Positions 9,700-19,361 are shown, numbered from the stretch's first letter. The stretch is 64,000 nt of DNA from Vibrio fluminensis (GCF_015278125.1 NZ_JADILO010000001.1:62001-126000); one strand, 5' to 3'. Notes: generated by a model not told the origin, from the sequence alone. Numbers and translations are program-made.

Positions 9700-9800
9700 T
9701 CTTATATACAAACAATAATATTAAGAAAGTTAGCGCGGGCTCAAACATTAGAGCCAATCCCCTAGGCCCGGATCAGGATAAGATCTGGGCCTTTTTTATT
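9700..9800 (+). ncRNA. Possible small RNA or rsmF 3' UTR RNA ending in a terminator
   Basis: A ~200-bp gap after rsmF holds an AT-rich stretch with -10-like TATACA at 9705-9710 and TTGTAC at 9685-9690 (spacing too short for a good sigma-70 promoter). Then come a hairpin GGCTC/GAGCC (9738-9755) and a strong terminator at 9764-9797. Two hairpins ending in a T run suggest a ~90-nt RNA, but it may simply be the 3' end of the rsmF transcript. I do not recognise it as a known Vibrio sRNA. Confidence 0.35.
9764..9797 (+). terminator. Rho-independent terminator
   Basis: AGGCCCGGATC and GATCTGGGCCT pair with one G-U, followed by TTTTTT. It ends rsmF or the candidate small RNA. Confidence 0.85.
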
Positions 9801-9836
9801 ATGCTTCAATAGTATGAAGTCATAACAAAGGTTGAA

Positions 9837-10670
9837 TTAGCTAAGGCGGATACCGTCTTTCTCAATAGTGATCTTGCCTTGCTTGTATAAACCACCAATG
9901 GTCTTTTTGAATGTCCCTTTACTGGTACGAAAAGCAGCGAAAATCTCTTCTGGTGAAGATTTATCGTTTAAAGGTAAAAATCCACCTTTTTTCTCTAGCA
10001 ATTCGATGACTTTACAGCTCAAGTCATCCATCTTAGCGACACCAACTTTCTGCAAAGATAAATCAATCTTGCCATCTTCACGAATCCCTTTGATGTAACC
10101 CTTCATTTTTTTACCAATGAACAGTTTACCAAATACGTCGGAATTAAAGATCACACCCCAATGTTCACCATTCACAATTGCTTTGTAGCCTAAGTCACTA
10201 CGCTCAGCGATCAACAAATCCACTTGTTGGTTACGAGTGTAGTTTGCAGGCGTCTTGTCTAGCAATTTGTTGAATTTCGTCGTACCGACGATGCGGCCTG
10301 ATGCACGGTCTGTGTAGACATAAACAAGAATGGTTTGACCTGCAGCGAGACGACCGCGTTGTTCACTGAACGGTACCAACAGATCTTTCTCTTTGATACC
10401 CCAGTTAGCGAATGCCCCCGTGCTGCTAATGCCTTCGATTTTCATTAAACCCCATTCGCCTACCTGAGCAATTGGAGTCTCTGTGGTTGCAACCAGTTGG
10501 TTGTCAGAATCAAAATACAGGAATGCATCAATAAACTGACCTACTTCCACTCCTTCTGGAACGTGACGTTGCGGTAAAAGAGTGGTGCCAAAATCGCCTG
10601 CATCAAGAAACACGCCAAAATCAGCTTGTTTCACTACTTCGAGGTGGTTTACTTGACCAACATTAATCAT
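9837..10670 (-). CDS. CvfB/YitL-type S1-domain RNA-binding protein
   Basis: 277 residues. N-terminal S1-like modules (VVKQADFGVFLDAG; LLPQRHVPEGVEVGQ) are followed by a third S1 module (GYIKGIREDGKIDLSLQKVG) and a C-terminal winged-helix region (SSPEEIFAAFRTSKGTFKKTIG). This is the architecture of CvfB (YitL) proteins, which bind RNA; the bacterial role outside Staphylococcus virulence control is poorly defined. The gene stands alone, divergent from the unknown membrane protein at 10772, with ~100 bp between them. Confidence 0.88.
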   Translation of the reverse strand: MINVGQVNHLEVVKQADFGVFLDAGDFGTTLLPQRHVPEGVEVGQFIDAFLYFDSDNQLVATTETPIAQVGEWGLMKIEGISSTGAFANWGIKEKDLLVPFSEQRGRLAAGQTILVYVYTDRASGRIVGTTKFNKLLDKTPANYTRNQQVDLLIAERSDLGYKAIVNGEHWGVIFNSDVFGKLFIGKKMKGYIKGIREDGKIDLSLQKVGVAKMDDLSCKVIELLEKKGGFLPLNDKSSPEEIFAAFRTSKGTFKKTIGGLYKQGKITIEKDGIRLS

Positions 10671-10771
10671 TGTATTTTTATCTCTGTAACACTTAATTTG
10701 GAGCGATTATAGCGAAAGTCTGTTATGCTTGCGCCAGATTATTCGAACTTTTTTCCTTTCGGAGCTCCCCC

Positions 10772-12142
10772 TTGATTACCGTTGATAAGCAGGACGGCAT
10801 CACGCTCAAGATTTCCCATTCAATGGCATCCAGCAAAAAGGCCAATCTTGACCTCTATTTCTTTGTTCCTGGTGAGTTAGGGCTCAGTCCTGACGTGCTC
10901 AAAGAAACTGAATTTTATTATGAGTCTATCGTGCAAAAGCGCGCTTATTACAGTGACAAAATACTCTTGCCACTTATCCATAGCCGTTTAGCAAAACGAG
11001 GACGTTTATCATCGACTCAGTATCGCGTCAGTTTGAGTTTGTTTGCTTATCAGTACGTCATCGCATTAGATAAAGCCGTTAACCAACTTAATCGCTATGA
11101 CACTGACGTCGTGACCGACGAAGAAATCGATGCGGTGATTGAATTGTCTATCGACATTCTCAAGAAATTGCGTCGTGGCATTCCTTATGAAGAAAGCTTG
11201 AAGCGCTATTATGCCAACATCGACAACTATTTATCATGGTACACCGAGCAAAAGTTTCTTTCTCTGATTGCTCATATGCCCCGTGATGGTGATTACAAAA
11301 CGCTGAAAGAGCGTTTGATCCTGATTGTCGAAAAAGAGAAAGCGCATCGCAAGCTCAATAACTACAATTCACCAGCAACACGTGACGACGTAACGCGAAT
11401 GAGTAACAAGATGCGCCTACTACGTCGACTCATTGAACACCCTATCGTACTTAAAGAAAAAACGACCTCGCTAGGTAAAAATATGAAGCGAATCGTTAAA
11501 GGTTTGGCGACGGGTTTTGTCATGGTGTTTGTCACCATCACCGCGGTACTTGCTCGTGATTACTGGGGTGAAATCACCGCATCATTTATTGTCGCGATGT
11601 CGTTTGTTTATGCTCTGCGTGAAATCTTTAAAGATGATCTTCGTGATGTACTCTGGCGATGGTTCCGAAAGGGTAAACCGCGATGGCGTAAACGTTATAC
11701 TGACCCAACCACCAATAAAGTGGTCGGTCAAAAAACCGAATGGCTCGACTATCAAGCACTAAACAAGCTTCCAGATAGAGTTATGTTTATTCGCAAAAAA
11801 CGCACCGCGCAACGTGAAGAGCAGATACTTCATTACCGCTCGGAAATCGAAATGGCGACTTCACGCTTTATGAGTGGTTATGAAGAGACCCGTGAAACCA
11901 TGTTCGTTAGCATGAGATCGCTAACACGATTAATGGATAAAGGCTCAAACAGCGTCTATTTACTGAATAACGGTCAAGTGAGTCGAGAGTCTGTCGAAAA
12001 GCGTCACTTAATTAACTTAATAGCTAAAGAAGACCGCGATGACGGCAAACAGAGATACTTCCGCTGGAAAATAATCTTAAACCGTACCAAGATTGTCGCG
12101 ATAGAGCAGGTTGACGTCGACCCAAACATTCAACTGCCTTAA
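10772..12142 (+). CDS. Uncharacterised protein with a central membrane hairpin
   Basis: 456 residues; I do not recognise the family. The start is TTG, seven bases after GGAG. Residues 1-235 look soluble and helical. Two adjacent membrane helices sit near 237-280 (LATGFVMVFVTITAVLA and ITASFIVAMSFVYAL), and residues 285-456 are highly basic at first (WRWFRKGKPRWRKR) and then mixed. This suggests a cytoplasmic protein anchored by a hairpin, both ends inside. Normal codon use and a clear ribosome site argue that it is real. It is followed tail-to-tail by the DUF4442 gene, 7 bp away. Confidence 0.8.
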   Translation: MITVDKQDGITLKISHSMASSKKANLDLYFFVPGELGLSPDVLKETEFYYESIVQKRAYYSDKILLPLIHSRLAKRGRLSSTQYRVSLSLFAYQYVIALDKAVNQLNRYDTDVVTDEEIDAVIELSIDILKKLRRGIPYEESLKRYYANIDNYLSWYTEQKFLSLIAHMPRDGDYKTLKERLILIVEKEKAHRKLNNYNSPATRDDVTRMSNKMRLLRRLIEHPIVLKEKTTSLGKNMKRIVKGLATGFVMVFVTITAVLARDYWGEITASFIVAMSFVYALREIFKDDLRDVLWRWFRKGKPRWRKRYTDPTTNKVVGQKTEWLDYQALNKLPDRVMFIRKKRTAQREEQILHYRSEIEMATSRFMSGYEETRETMFVSMRSLTRLMDKGSNSVYLLNNGQVSRESVEKRHLINLIAKEDRDDGKQRYFRWKIILNRTKIVAIEQVDVDPNIQLP

Positions 12143-12149
12143 ATAATCG

Positions 12150-12632
12150 TTATTGGCGCTTAGATAACTTAATCGAAAGCGTCAGTTCAAATACCGCCAT
12201 CGGTTCATCGGCATGCAGTGATGGACAGGTGGCAGTAATTACTACCGCTCTATTGATGCGCTCTCCTGTTTCAATGGCTTCATCCAGCATTTGGTCAATC
12301 AGCAAACCGTCACTGCAAGTAAACAATACATCCGCTTCTGGCCTTTTTAAGAATTCTCCTTTGACCGCTTTAAACGCCAGCGAAATTTTTTCGCCTCGCT
12401 GCTGCGCCTTACTCATTGCCATAAAGCCACCAGCAACATCTGCACCGACAGCCAAAACGCCAAAATACATACTATTAAGATGATTTTTAGTTCTACGACG
12501 CAGCGGGATCATCACTTCGACTTTCTCTTCGTCCAATTGCAATATCTTGGGACGGCATAGCCAGATCAACGGGACTTTAAAGAAGCCGAAAGAGTTCAAG
12601 TAGAAATTTGCTTGGCGTAGAGGACTGAGCAT
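12150..12632 (-). CDS. DUF4442 hotdog-fold protein (thioesterase-like)
   Basis: 160 residues from the ATG at 12632, chosen because GGAAG lies six bases upstream; an in-frame TTG at 12650 is 18 bases earlier and lacks such a site. The sequence (NHLNSMYFGVLAVGADVAGGF, with a PaaI-like His-Leu-Asn near the helix start) fits the DUF4442 branch of hotdog thioesterases. The substrate is unknown and hydrolysis is inferred from fold only. It is convergent with the unknown membrane protein gene and divergent from aroH. Confidence 0.82.
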   Translation of the reverse strand: MLSPLRQANFYLNSFGFFKVPLIWLCRPKILQLDEEKVEVMIPLRRRTKNHLNSMYFGVLAVGADVAGGFMAMSKAQQRGEKISLAFKAVKGEFLKRPEADVLFTCSDGLLIDQMLDEAIETGERINRAVVITATCPSLHADEPMAVFELTLSIKLSKRQ

Positions 12633-12880
12633 AGTGACTTCCGTTATCAACTGGTCTGATCTGTTTTTAATAACTAAGTTATATATTGTTTTGCAGCAAA
12701 GTCAACATATTATTAACATAATTGAGAATGAACCGCGCTTAAACAGTTACATTGTCACACCACTAAGGTTACTTGATTTACTTGGTTATAAGTTAAATCT
12801 TAAGAATTTGTATATTTAGTTTATTCCTTAGTGGGTTTCCGTTATCTTTAGCGCTTCGTAATTAAAGAATAGGCTGCAGT

Positions 12881-13933
12881 ATGCCACTTAAAACCGACGA
12901 ACTAAGAACCCAACCGATGGGTCCTATGCCAACTCCTGCTGAGTTGAGCCACACTTACCCTATTACTGACGATGTAGCGGCGCGTATCGCTCAATCTCGT
13001 CGTCAGATTGAAAGTATTTTGGTAGGTGAAGACCAACGTCTTCTTGTTATCGTTGGTCCATGCTCTGTTCACGATACAGACGCAGCACTCGATTACGCGA
13101 GTCGCCTAGCTACCATTCAAGAACAATACAAAGACGAACTATTCATCGTCATGCGTACCTACTTCGAAAAGCCTCGTACTGTTGTAGGCTGGAAAGGTCT
13201 AATCACCGATCCTAATCTAGATGGTTCTTACGCACTTGAAACTGGTCTTAACAAAGCTCGCGAGCTATTGCTTGATATCAATAAACTTGGCTTGGCAACG
13301 GCTACCGAGTTTCTTGATATGATCACTGGCCAATACATTGCCGATCTTATTACTTGGGGTGCAATTGGCGCGCGCACAACTGAATCGCAAATTCACCGTG
13401 AAATGGCCTCTGCACTATCGTGCCCAGTAGGTTTTAAAAACGGTACCAATGGTAATATCAAAATTGCTATCGATGCGATTCGCGCAGCAAAAGCTCAGCA
13501 CTACTTCTATTCACCAGACAAAAACGGCCGTATGACTGTTTACCGCACTTTTGGTAACCCATATGGTCACGTCATTCTGCGTGGTGGCGATCAAGGTCCA
13601 AACTTTGATGCACAATCAGTCGAAGTCGCATGTAAACAGCTTGCAGAGTTCGACCTACCACAGCGTCTTGTGGTAGATTTCAGTCACGCGAACTGCCAAA
13701 AACAACATAGAAAACAGATCGATGTTGCTAAAGACATTTGCGAACAAATTAAATCTGGCAGTACGTACATTGCAGGTATTATGGCTGAGAGCTTTATTAT
13801 TGAAGGCAATCAACCAATGGACGACATTACTTCCCTAACCTACGGTCAGTCTATCACTGACCCATGTTTAAGCTGGGAAGATACTGCGTACATGTTGGAA
13901 CTTTTGGCGGATGCTGTTAAAGCACGCCCATAA
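12881..13933 (+). CDS. aroH: 3-deoxy-7-phosphoheptulonate synthase, AroH (Trp-sensitive) type
   Basis: 350 residues. The enzyme condenses phosphoenolpyruvate with erythrose 4-phosphate, the first step of aromatic amino-acid synthesis. Class I signatures are clear: [39 protein letters not shown] and [10 protein letters not shown]. By remembered comparison, several stretches follow E. coli AroH more closely than AroF or AroG ([32 protein letters not shown]), so tryptophan control is inferred. Automated pipelines may call it aroG. I see no clear TrpR operator in the 230 bp upstream. yajQ follows after 17 bp. Confidence 0.88.
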   Translation: MPLKTDELRTQPMGPMPTPAELSHTYPITDDVAARIAQSRRQIESILVGEDQRLLVIVGPCSVHDTDAALDYASRLATIQEQYKDELFIVMRTYFEKPRTVVGWKGLITDPNLDGSYALETGLNKARELLLDINKLGLATATEFLDMITGQYIADLITWGAIGARTTESQIHREMASALSCPVGFKNGTNGNIKIAIDAIRAAKAQHYFYSPDKNGRMTVYRTFGNPYGHVILRGGDQGPNFDAQSVEVACKQLAEFDLPQRLVVDFSHANCQKQHRKQIDVAKDICEQIKSGSTYIAGIMAESFIIEGNQPMDDITSLTYGQSITDPCLSWEDTAYMLELLADAVKARP

Positions 13934-13950
13934 TTTTAGAGGAAATTTAC

Positions 13951-14436
13951 ATGCCATCTTTTGATATTGTTTCTGAAATCGATAGCGTAGAACTACGCAA
14001 TGCAATCGAGAACGCTCAACGCGAGCTTTCTACTCGTTTCGACTTTAGAAACGTAGCAGCAGAGATTGAGCTACAAAAAGATGAATCTGTAAAACTCAGC
14101 GCGGAAGGTGATTTCCAGCTAAAGCAAATGCGTGACATTTTACGTGGACACCTAGCAAAACGCGGTGTGGACGCGAATTCAATGGAAGCAAAAGATCCTG
14201 AAGCAACGGGTAAAAATTGGCATCAAGTGCTTGTTTTCAAACAAGGCATTGACACTCCAATGGCTAAAAAGGTTGTGAAAGCGCTGAAAGACGCAAAGAT
14301 GAAGGTGCAAGCCTCTATTCAAGGTGAAAAAGTACGCGTAACAGGTAAGAAACGCGATGACCTTCAGGCTGCTATTGCTCTGATCCGTGAAGCTGAACTG
14401 GGCCAACCATTCCAGTACGAAAACTTCCGTGACTAG
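13951..14436 (+). CDS. yajQ: YajQ family nucleotide-binding protein
   Basis: 161 residues, the usual length. It begins [11 protein letters not shown] and contains [12 protein letters not shown], then [21 protein letters not shown] and [18 protein letters not shown], all characteristic of YajQ. The fold is two ferredoxin-like domains; members bind cyclic di-GMP or other nucleotides and act with a transcription factor in Xanthomonas. AGGAAA lies before the ATG. Seventeen bp after aroH, probably cotranscribed; a terminator follows. Confidence 0.94.
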   Translation: MPSFDIVSEIDSVELRNAIENAQRELSTRFDFRNVAAEIELQKDESVKLSAEGDFQLKQMRDILRGHLAKRGVDANSMEAKDPEATGKNWHQVLVFKQGIDTPMAKKVVKALKDAKMKVQASIQGEKVRVTGKKRDDLQAAIALIREAELGQPFQYENFRD

Positions 14437-14454
14437 TCAATACCGTTAAATGTT

Positions 14455-14484
14455 AAAAACCCGCGTCTTCGCGGGTTTTTTTTC
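14455..14484 (+). terminator. Rho-independent terminator after yajQ
   Basis: AAACCCGCG and CGCGGGTTT with a TCTT loop and an eight-T tail; placed between convergent yajQ and the siroheme gene, it may serve both. Confidence 0.88.
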
Positions 14485-14500
14485 GACGTGAACACACAGA

Positions 14501-15436
14501 TTACATTTTCGCTGATTTGAGTCTTAAACTATCACCAATCAGTAAGTTATATTTTGCCGATGCTTCATTGATGAACACAATCACACGTAATTGTTGTTGC
14601 TGGGCTTGAGCAATTAACTTACTCAACTCCCCTTCATCATAAAACATCAGTCGCTCAGCATCTCGCCTAACACTATCGACAAACACAAATGGACAGTCTG
14701 ATGGATATAAGACTAACTCTGCTTGTTGCATTAATCTTAATGCCTTAAGTGAGAGTAATTCAATATCTTGACCGAATTCAACCCAGGTCAGCTGCCCCTC
14801 AGTCGTGACAGCCTCATTTAGAAGACCTTGATAACACTCTTCTAGTTCTTGTCGTGACGCGGCCAACTCTACCTGAGCATGGTCAAAAAATCGTTCCCAA
14901 AACTTGCGGCGTAAATCAACACTTGGCAGCTTCTGCTTAATATCATTGCGCTTCGACGCAGCAAAATCTCCTTGTAAGGAGAGGTTTTGTGGCAGTATGT
15001 ACTCCAATTTTTGTCGAATATTTCGCACCAGCACAGGTGACGCTCCACCACTTGAAATCGCTATCTGAAAACGACCGCGATTAACGATTGAAGGCGTAAT
15101 AAAGTCACAATATGGCTGGTCATCCACCACGTTAACCAGAATACCCAGTTTTTTGGCGTCATGGTGCACCTGATGATTCAAATTCGGGTTATCAGTGGTT
15201 GCCCAAACTTGCACAAATCGCGTATCCATCATCTCGTGTGAGTAGAAGTTCTGCACCCATTGGCACTCTTCACTTACAACTAAAGTCTGCAAGTAATCTT
15301 CAATCGCTGGAGACACAATTGTAACAATTGCCCCTGCTCTGACCAGGGTTTCCACTTTGCGGCAAGCCACTTCACCGCCACCAACCACCAGCACCTCTTT
15401 ACCTTTGAGGTCTAAAAACATTGGAAAGTACTGCAT
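14501..15436 (-). CDS. Precorrin-2 dehydrogenase/sirohydrochlorin ferrochelatase with a remnant methyltransferase tail
   Basis: 311 residues. Residues 1-205 match the N-terminal half of CysG: an NAD-binding VVGGGEVACRKVE, then NVVDDQPYCDFITPSIV and ISSGGASPVLVRNIRQKLE, the part that oxidises precorrin-2 and inserts iron to make siroheme. Residues ~213-311 look like the start of the CobA/SUMT methyltransferase domain (LLSLKALRLMQQAELVLY; VRRDAERLMF), but the SAM-binding GxGPG loop is replaced by VEFGQD and the domain stops after ~100 of ~250 residues. So this protein should not methylate uroporphyrinogen III; a separate CobA is expected elsewhere. Confidence 0.88.
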   Translation of the reverse strand: MQYFPMFLDLKGKEVLVVGGGEVACRKVETLVRAGAIVTIVSPAIEDYLQTLVVSEECQWVQNFYSHEMMDTRFVQVWATTDNPNLNHQVHHDAKKLGILVNVVDDQPYCDFITPSIVNRGRFQIAISSGGASPVLVRNIRQKLEYILPQNLSLQGDFAASKRNDIKQKLPSVDLRRKFWERFFDHAQVELAASRQELEECYQGLLNEAVTTEGQLTWVEFGQDIELLSLKALRLMQQAELVLYPSDCPFVFVDSVRRDAERLMFYDEGELSKLIAQAQQQQLRVIVFINEASAKYNLLIGDSLRLKSAKM

Positions 15437-15840
15437 TTCGCTCCTTGCTTATTTATCCTTCAATACTATACGTCGAATTTAACTTTAACTTTAAAATTAT
15501 ATTTTGAGTTAAAAGCGTTTATTAAGACTATAAAACTATGAAATAGCGGCTACCACTGTATCTAAATCTGCATTACGAGAAGTGAGATCAAGGTACTATT
15601 TACAAATAATTAACACTTCGTCATTCTATTTGTGTCGAGGATTGTGATTCTAATCAAAAATCATTTTAAATTATACATTTGAGAATATGCAGATCCTTTC
15701 CTAGGCTTATAACTAGTTGATTTAGAGACTGACACACTTGAACAGTTTATAAAGTCGACAATATCAATAAACACAACATTTTTCGATTAGTTGCATCAGG
15801 TCCCACCTGATTTAACATGGATTCCATAGGAAGGATACAG
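15437..15840 (+). promoter_or_regulatory. Upstream region of the amino-acid transporter, with a leader hairpin
   Basis: 404 bp without a gene, AT-rich. Just before the transporter start is a hairpin ATCAGGT-CCC-ACCTGAT (15795-15811), about 30 bases before the ATG, which could affect translation. No clear sigma-54 or CRP site was recognised. The promoter of the divergent siroheme gene must lie at the left end. Confidence 0.5.
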
Positions 15841-16983
15841 ATGGTTAAAAAGCTCTCACTTCTAAGCGCAAGCATCGTAACGGCTGCACTTCTTGCAGGT
15901 TGCGGTGACAACACAAACTCTGCGGCAGACACGGCAAAAGTTGCAGAACTTGAGAAAAAAATATCCGAACTACAAAATCAATTATCTCAAAAAACAGATG
16001 CGCCAGCCGCAGCCTCGGCACAGACTTCATCAGAAAGCACACTGGATCGTGTAATTAAAGATGGCCAGTTAACTTGTGGTGTAAGTACTGGTCTACCAGG
16101 ATTTTCTAACCCGAACTCTAAAGGTGAATGGGAAGGCATTGACGTAGAATACTGTCAAGCACTTGCCGCGGCAGTACTGGGTGACAAATCGAAAGTTAAA
16201 TACGTTCCTTTAACAGCGAAAGAGCGTTTCACAGCACTGCAATCTGGTGAAATTGACGTACTTTCTCGCAACACGACGTGGACACTGCACCGCGATACCG
16301 CCTTAGGTCTTAACTTTGTAGGCGTAAACTATTACGACGGTCAAGGCTTTATGATTAAGAAAGACCTTGGTATTTCAAGCGCGAAAGAGCTTGATGGTGC
16401 ATCAGTATGTGTGCAATCAGGTACAACAACTGAACTTAACCTAGCGGACTACTTCCGTAACAATGGTATGAGCTACAAGCCTGTTGTATTTGATACTGCG
16501 GCTCAAACCTCAAGTGGTTTTGACTCTGGTCGATGTGATGTGCTTACCACCGACCAATCTGGCCTTTATGCCCTGCGTCTAAATCTTGCTGATCCAAGCT
16601 CAGCAGTCGTACTACCAGAAATTATCTCGAAAGAGCCGCTAGGCCCTGTAGTACGTCAAGGTGACGACAAATGGTTCAACGTGGCTAAGTGGACGCTGAA
16701 CACTATGATTAATGCCGAAGAATATGGCATTGATTCTCAGAACGTTGATGAAATGGCCAAATCAACCGATCCAAATGTTAAACGCATTCTTGGCATCGAC
16801 GGTCCTAAAGGTAAAAGCTTAGGCATTCAAGATGATTGGGGTTATCAAGTAATCAAACAAGTAGGCAACTACGGCGAAAGTTTTGAGCGCACTGTTGGCG
16901 AAGATTCTCCTCTAGAAATCTCTCGCGGTGTTAATGCTCTTTGGAACCAAGGTGGCTTCCTATACGCGCCACCTATCCGCTAA
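15841..16983 (+). CDS. aapJ: Amino-acid ABC transporter substrate-binding lipoprotein (AapJ type)
   Basis: 380 residues from the ATG at 15841, preceded by AGGAAGG; an in-frame ATG 24 bases upstream lacks a ribosome site. The signal peptide ends in lipobox LLAGC (Cys21), so it is a lipoprotein. A short heptad segment follows (VAELEKKISELQNQLSQ), then an Ala/Ser linker, then the type 3 solute-binding domain (DRVIKDGQLTCGVSTGLPGF; DVLTTDQSGLYAL). The general L-amino-acid group is indicated by the two long permeases downstream. It binds polar amino acids in the periplasm, specificity unknown. A coiled-coil spacer between lipid anchor and binding domain is unusual. Confidence 0.88.
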   Translation: MVKKLSLLSASIVTAALLAGCGDNTNSAADTAKVAELEKKISELQNQLSQKTDAPAAASAQTSSESTLDRVIKDGQLTCGVSTGLPGFSNPNSKGEWEGIDVEYCQALAAAVLGDKSKVKYVPLTAKERFTALQSGEIDVLSRNTTWTLHRDTALGLNFVGVNYYDGQGFMIKKDLGISSAKELDGASVCVQSGTTTELNLADYFRNNGMSYKPVVFDTAAQTSSGFDSGRCDVLTTDQSGLYALRLNLADPSSAVVLPEIISKEPLGPVVRQGDDKWFNVAKWTLNTMINAEEYGIDSQNVDEMAKSTDPNVKRILGIDGPKGKSLGIQDDWGYQVIKQVGNYGESFERTVGEDSPLEISRGVNALWNQGGFLYAPPIR

Positions 16984-17008
16984 GTTCAAGTCATATCTTC
17001 ATAAAACA

Positions 17009-17033
17009 AATGGGCGGATTATTCCGCCCATTT
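17009..17033 (+). terminator. Intercistronic hairpin after aapJ
   Basis: ATGGGCGGA and TCCGCCCAT form a 9-bp stem. Between aapJ and aapQ, with only TTTACT after it, it looks like a processing or partial-termination hairpin allowing more binding protein than permease. Confidence 0.7.
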
Positions 17034-17065
17034 ACTAAAATCGACGGATTAGAGGTTACTGCAGT

Positions 17066-18262
17066 ATGAAACCTACTATTAGCGAAGCTAGTCAGGCGCC
17101 AACGTCTAAAACTAGCATTCTCTATAATCCCACTTTTCGCTCAGTCGCTTTTCAGATTATCGCTGTTAGCGCACTGGCTTTCTTTGTCTACACTATTGTT
17201 AACAATGCACTTACCAATCTAGATTCACGTGGCATCGCCACTGGATTTGGTTTCCTTGATCAAGAAGCAGGCTTTGGGATTGGCCTATCGCTGATTGAAT
17301 ATGATGAAACCTTCTCTTACGGCCGTACTTTCTGGGTAGGCTTACTTAACACCGCGCTTGTATCTTTCTTGGGTATTATCGTTGCGACTGTGCTTGGTTT
17401 TGCCATCGGTATAGCGCGTCTATCATCGAACTGGCTTGTGAGCCGTTTAGCCGCAGTATATATAGAGATTTTCCGTAATATTCCTCTGTTGCTACAAATC
17501 TTCTTTTGGTATTTCGCCGTACTACAAGCACTACCTTCACCGAAAGAAAGCATCAGTTTAGGCGAGGCAATCTTCGTTAACGTACGGGGACTGTTTTTCC
17601 CCGCTCCCGTCATGGAACAAGGTTCTATGGTGGTTGTCGGCGCTTTCGTTGTTGGCATCATCGCGACTATTGTGATTAATATTTGGGCGAATAACCGTCA
17701 GAAATTGACTGGTCAGCAAACCCCTATGTTTCGCATTGCGTTTGGTTTAATTGTTGTGTTGCCAGTGATCGTGTACTTCATCATGGGTTCGCCAATCTCG
17801 GCAGAGTACCCTGAATTAAAGGGCTTCAACTTCCGTGGTGGTATCAGTATTATCCCTGAGCTCGCTGCGTTACTGTTGGCACTAAGTATCTACACGGCTT
17901 CATTTATTGCCGAAATCGTGCGTTCTGGTATTAATGCTGTCAGTCATGGGCAAACAGAAGCGGCAATGTCACTAGGCTTACCACGCTCTAAAACCCTAAA
18001 ACTAGTGGTTCTTCCGCAAGCACTTAGAATCATTATTCCTCCACTCACCAGCCAATACTTAAATCTAACTAAGAACTCATCGCTAGCAATGGCGATCGGT
18101 TACCCTGATTTGGTTTCTGTGTTTGCCGGAACTACCCTTAACCAGACTGGACAAGCGATTGAAATCATCGCAATGACTATGGGTGTTTATCTGACACTAA
18201 GTCTACTGACCTCTGCTCTGATGAACTTGTATAACCGTAAAGTGGCGTTAGTGGAGAGATAA
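17066..18262 (+). CDS. aapQ: Amino-acid ABC transporter permease (AapQ type)
   Basis: 398 residues, the long form of polar amino-acid permeases. Membrane helices fill most of the length; the ATPase-contact loop lies near the C-terminus (EAAMSLGLPRSKTLKLVVLPQ). The HisM-type motif FRNIPLLLQIFFWY is present. It pairs with the next permease as a heterodimer. The stop is one base before the next ATG region, so translation is coupled. Confidence 0.91.
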   Translation: MKPTISEASQAPTSKTSILYNPTFRSVAFQIIAVSALAFFVYTIVNNALTNLDSRGIATGFGFLDQEAGFGIGLSLIEYDETFSYGRTFWVGLLNTALVSFLGIIVATVLGFAIGIARLSSNWLVSRLAAVYIEIFRNIPLLLQIFFWYFAVLQALPSPKESISLGEAIFVNVRGLFFPAPVMEQGSMVVVGAFVVGIIATIVINIWANNRQKLTGQQTPMFRIAFGLIVVLPVIVYFIMGSPISAEYPELKGFNFRGGISIIPELAALLLALSIYTASFIAEIVRSGINAVSHGQTEAAMSLGLPRSKTLKLVVLPQALRIIIPPLTSQYLNLTKNSSLAMAIGYPDLVSVFAGTTLNQTGQAIEIIAMTMGVYLTLSLLTSALMNLYNRKVALVER

Positions 18263-18263
18263 T

Positions 18264-19361
18264 ATGAAGACACATCAATTTCAGCCAGATTTACCGCCAC
18301 CATCGAATACCGTTGGCCTAGTTGGGTGGTTACGACGTAACTTATTCAATGGTCCCTTAAACTCTATCGTGAGTTTAATTCTTGGTTACTTTATGGTGGT
18401 AGGCTTATGGTCTATTGCTGAGTGGGCATTCATCAATGCAGATTGGATAGGGACAACTCGGAACGATTGTACCCGAGAAGGTGCGTGTTGGGTATTTATC
18501 AGTGTCCGTTGGGAGCAGTTTATGTACGGCTTCTACCCAGAAGCTGAGCTGTGGCGCCCTCGCCTGTTTTATGCAACATTAGCGTTGTTCACTATCTTAC
18601 TCGCTTATGAAGGCACGCCAAAACGTACTTGGATTTGGTTGTTCTTCGTAAATGTTTACCCATTTATTGCCGCAGGCTTGCTCTATGGCGGAGTATTCGG
18701 GCTTGAGGTGGTTGAAACGCATAAATGGGGTGGTTTGCTGGTTACTCTGATCATTGCTCTTGTTGGTATTGTGGTCTCTTTACCGATTGGTGTGGCGTTG
18801 GCGCTTGGACGCCGTTCAGAAATGCCCATCATTCGCAGCATATGTACCGTTTACATCGAAGTATGGCGCGGTGTTCCACTGATCACTGTGCTATTTATGG
18901 CATCTGTAATGCTACCACTGTTCCTTTCTGAAGGTTCTGAAACCAACAAATTGATCCGCGCGCTTATCGGTGTGGTGATGTTCGCTGCTGCCTATATGGC
19001 TGAAGTGGTTCGCGGCGGTTTGCAAGCGATTCCTAAAGGTCAATATGAAGCAGCCGACGCTTTGGGCTTAACTTACTGGAAGAAGATGGGACTGATCATT
19101 TTGCCGCAAGCATTAAAGATCACTATTCCTTCCATCGTAAACACCTTCATTGGTCTATTTAAAGATACCAGTCTGGTACTTATCATCGGTATGTTCGATG
19201 TGTTAGGTATAGGACAAGCCGCGAACACTGACCCTGAGTGGTTAGGTTTTGCAACTGAAAGTTATGTATTTGTCGCGTTAGTGTTCTGGGTATTTTGTTT
19301 TGGCATGTCGCGTTATTCGATATGGCTAGAGAACAAACTCCATACCGGCCACAAACGATAA
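18264..19361 (+). CDS. aapM: Amino-acid ABC transporter permease (AapM type)
   Basis: 365 residues, second permease of the pair. Motifs: [15 protein letters not shown]-like [14 protein letters not shown] and the coupling loop [22 protein letters not shown] segment with two soluble-looking cysteines ([10 protein letters not shown], near residue 70) sits between the first helices and is probably periplasmic; it could form a disulfide. Starts one base after aapQ ends. Confidence 0.91.
   Translation: MKTHQFQPDLPPPSNTVGLVGWLRRNLFNGPLNSIVSLILGYFMVVGLWSIAEWAFINADWIGTTRNDCTREGACWVFISVRWEQFMYGFYPEAELWRPRLFYATLALFTILLAYEGTPKRTWIWLFFVNVYPFIAAGLLYGGVFGLEVVETHKWGGLLVTLIIALVGIVVSLPIGVALALGRRSEMPIIRSICTVYIEVWRGVPLITVLFMASVMLPLFLSEGSETNKLIRALIGVVMFAAAYMAEVVRGGLQAIPKGQYEAADALGLTYWKKMGLIILPQALKITIPSIVNTFIGLFKDTSLVLIIGMFDVLGIGQAANTDPEWLGFATESYVFVALVFWVFCFGMSRYSIWLENKLHTGHKR

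Noticed and set aside
12651-12880. TrpR or TyrR operator before aroH
   Set aside because: No ACTAGT-type or TGTAAA-N6-TTTACA site found in the 230 bp.
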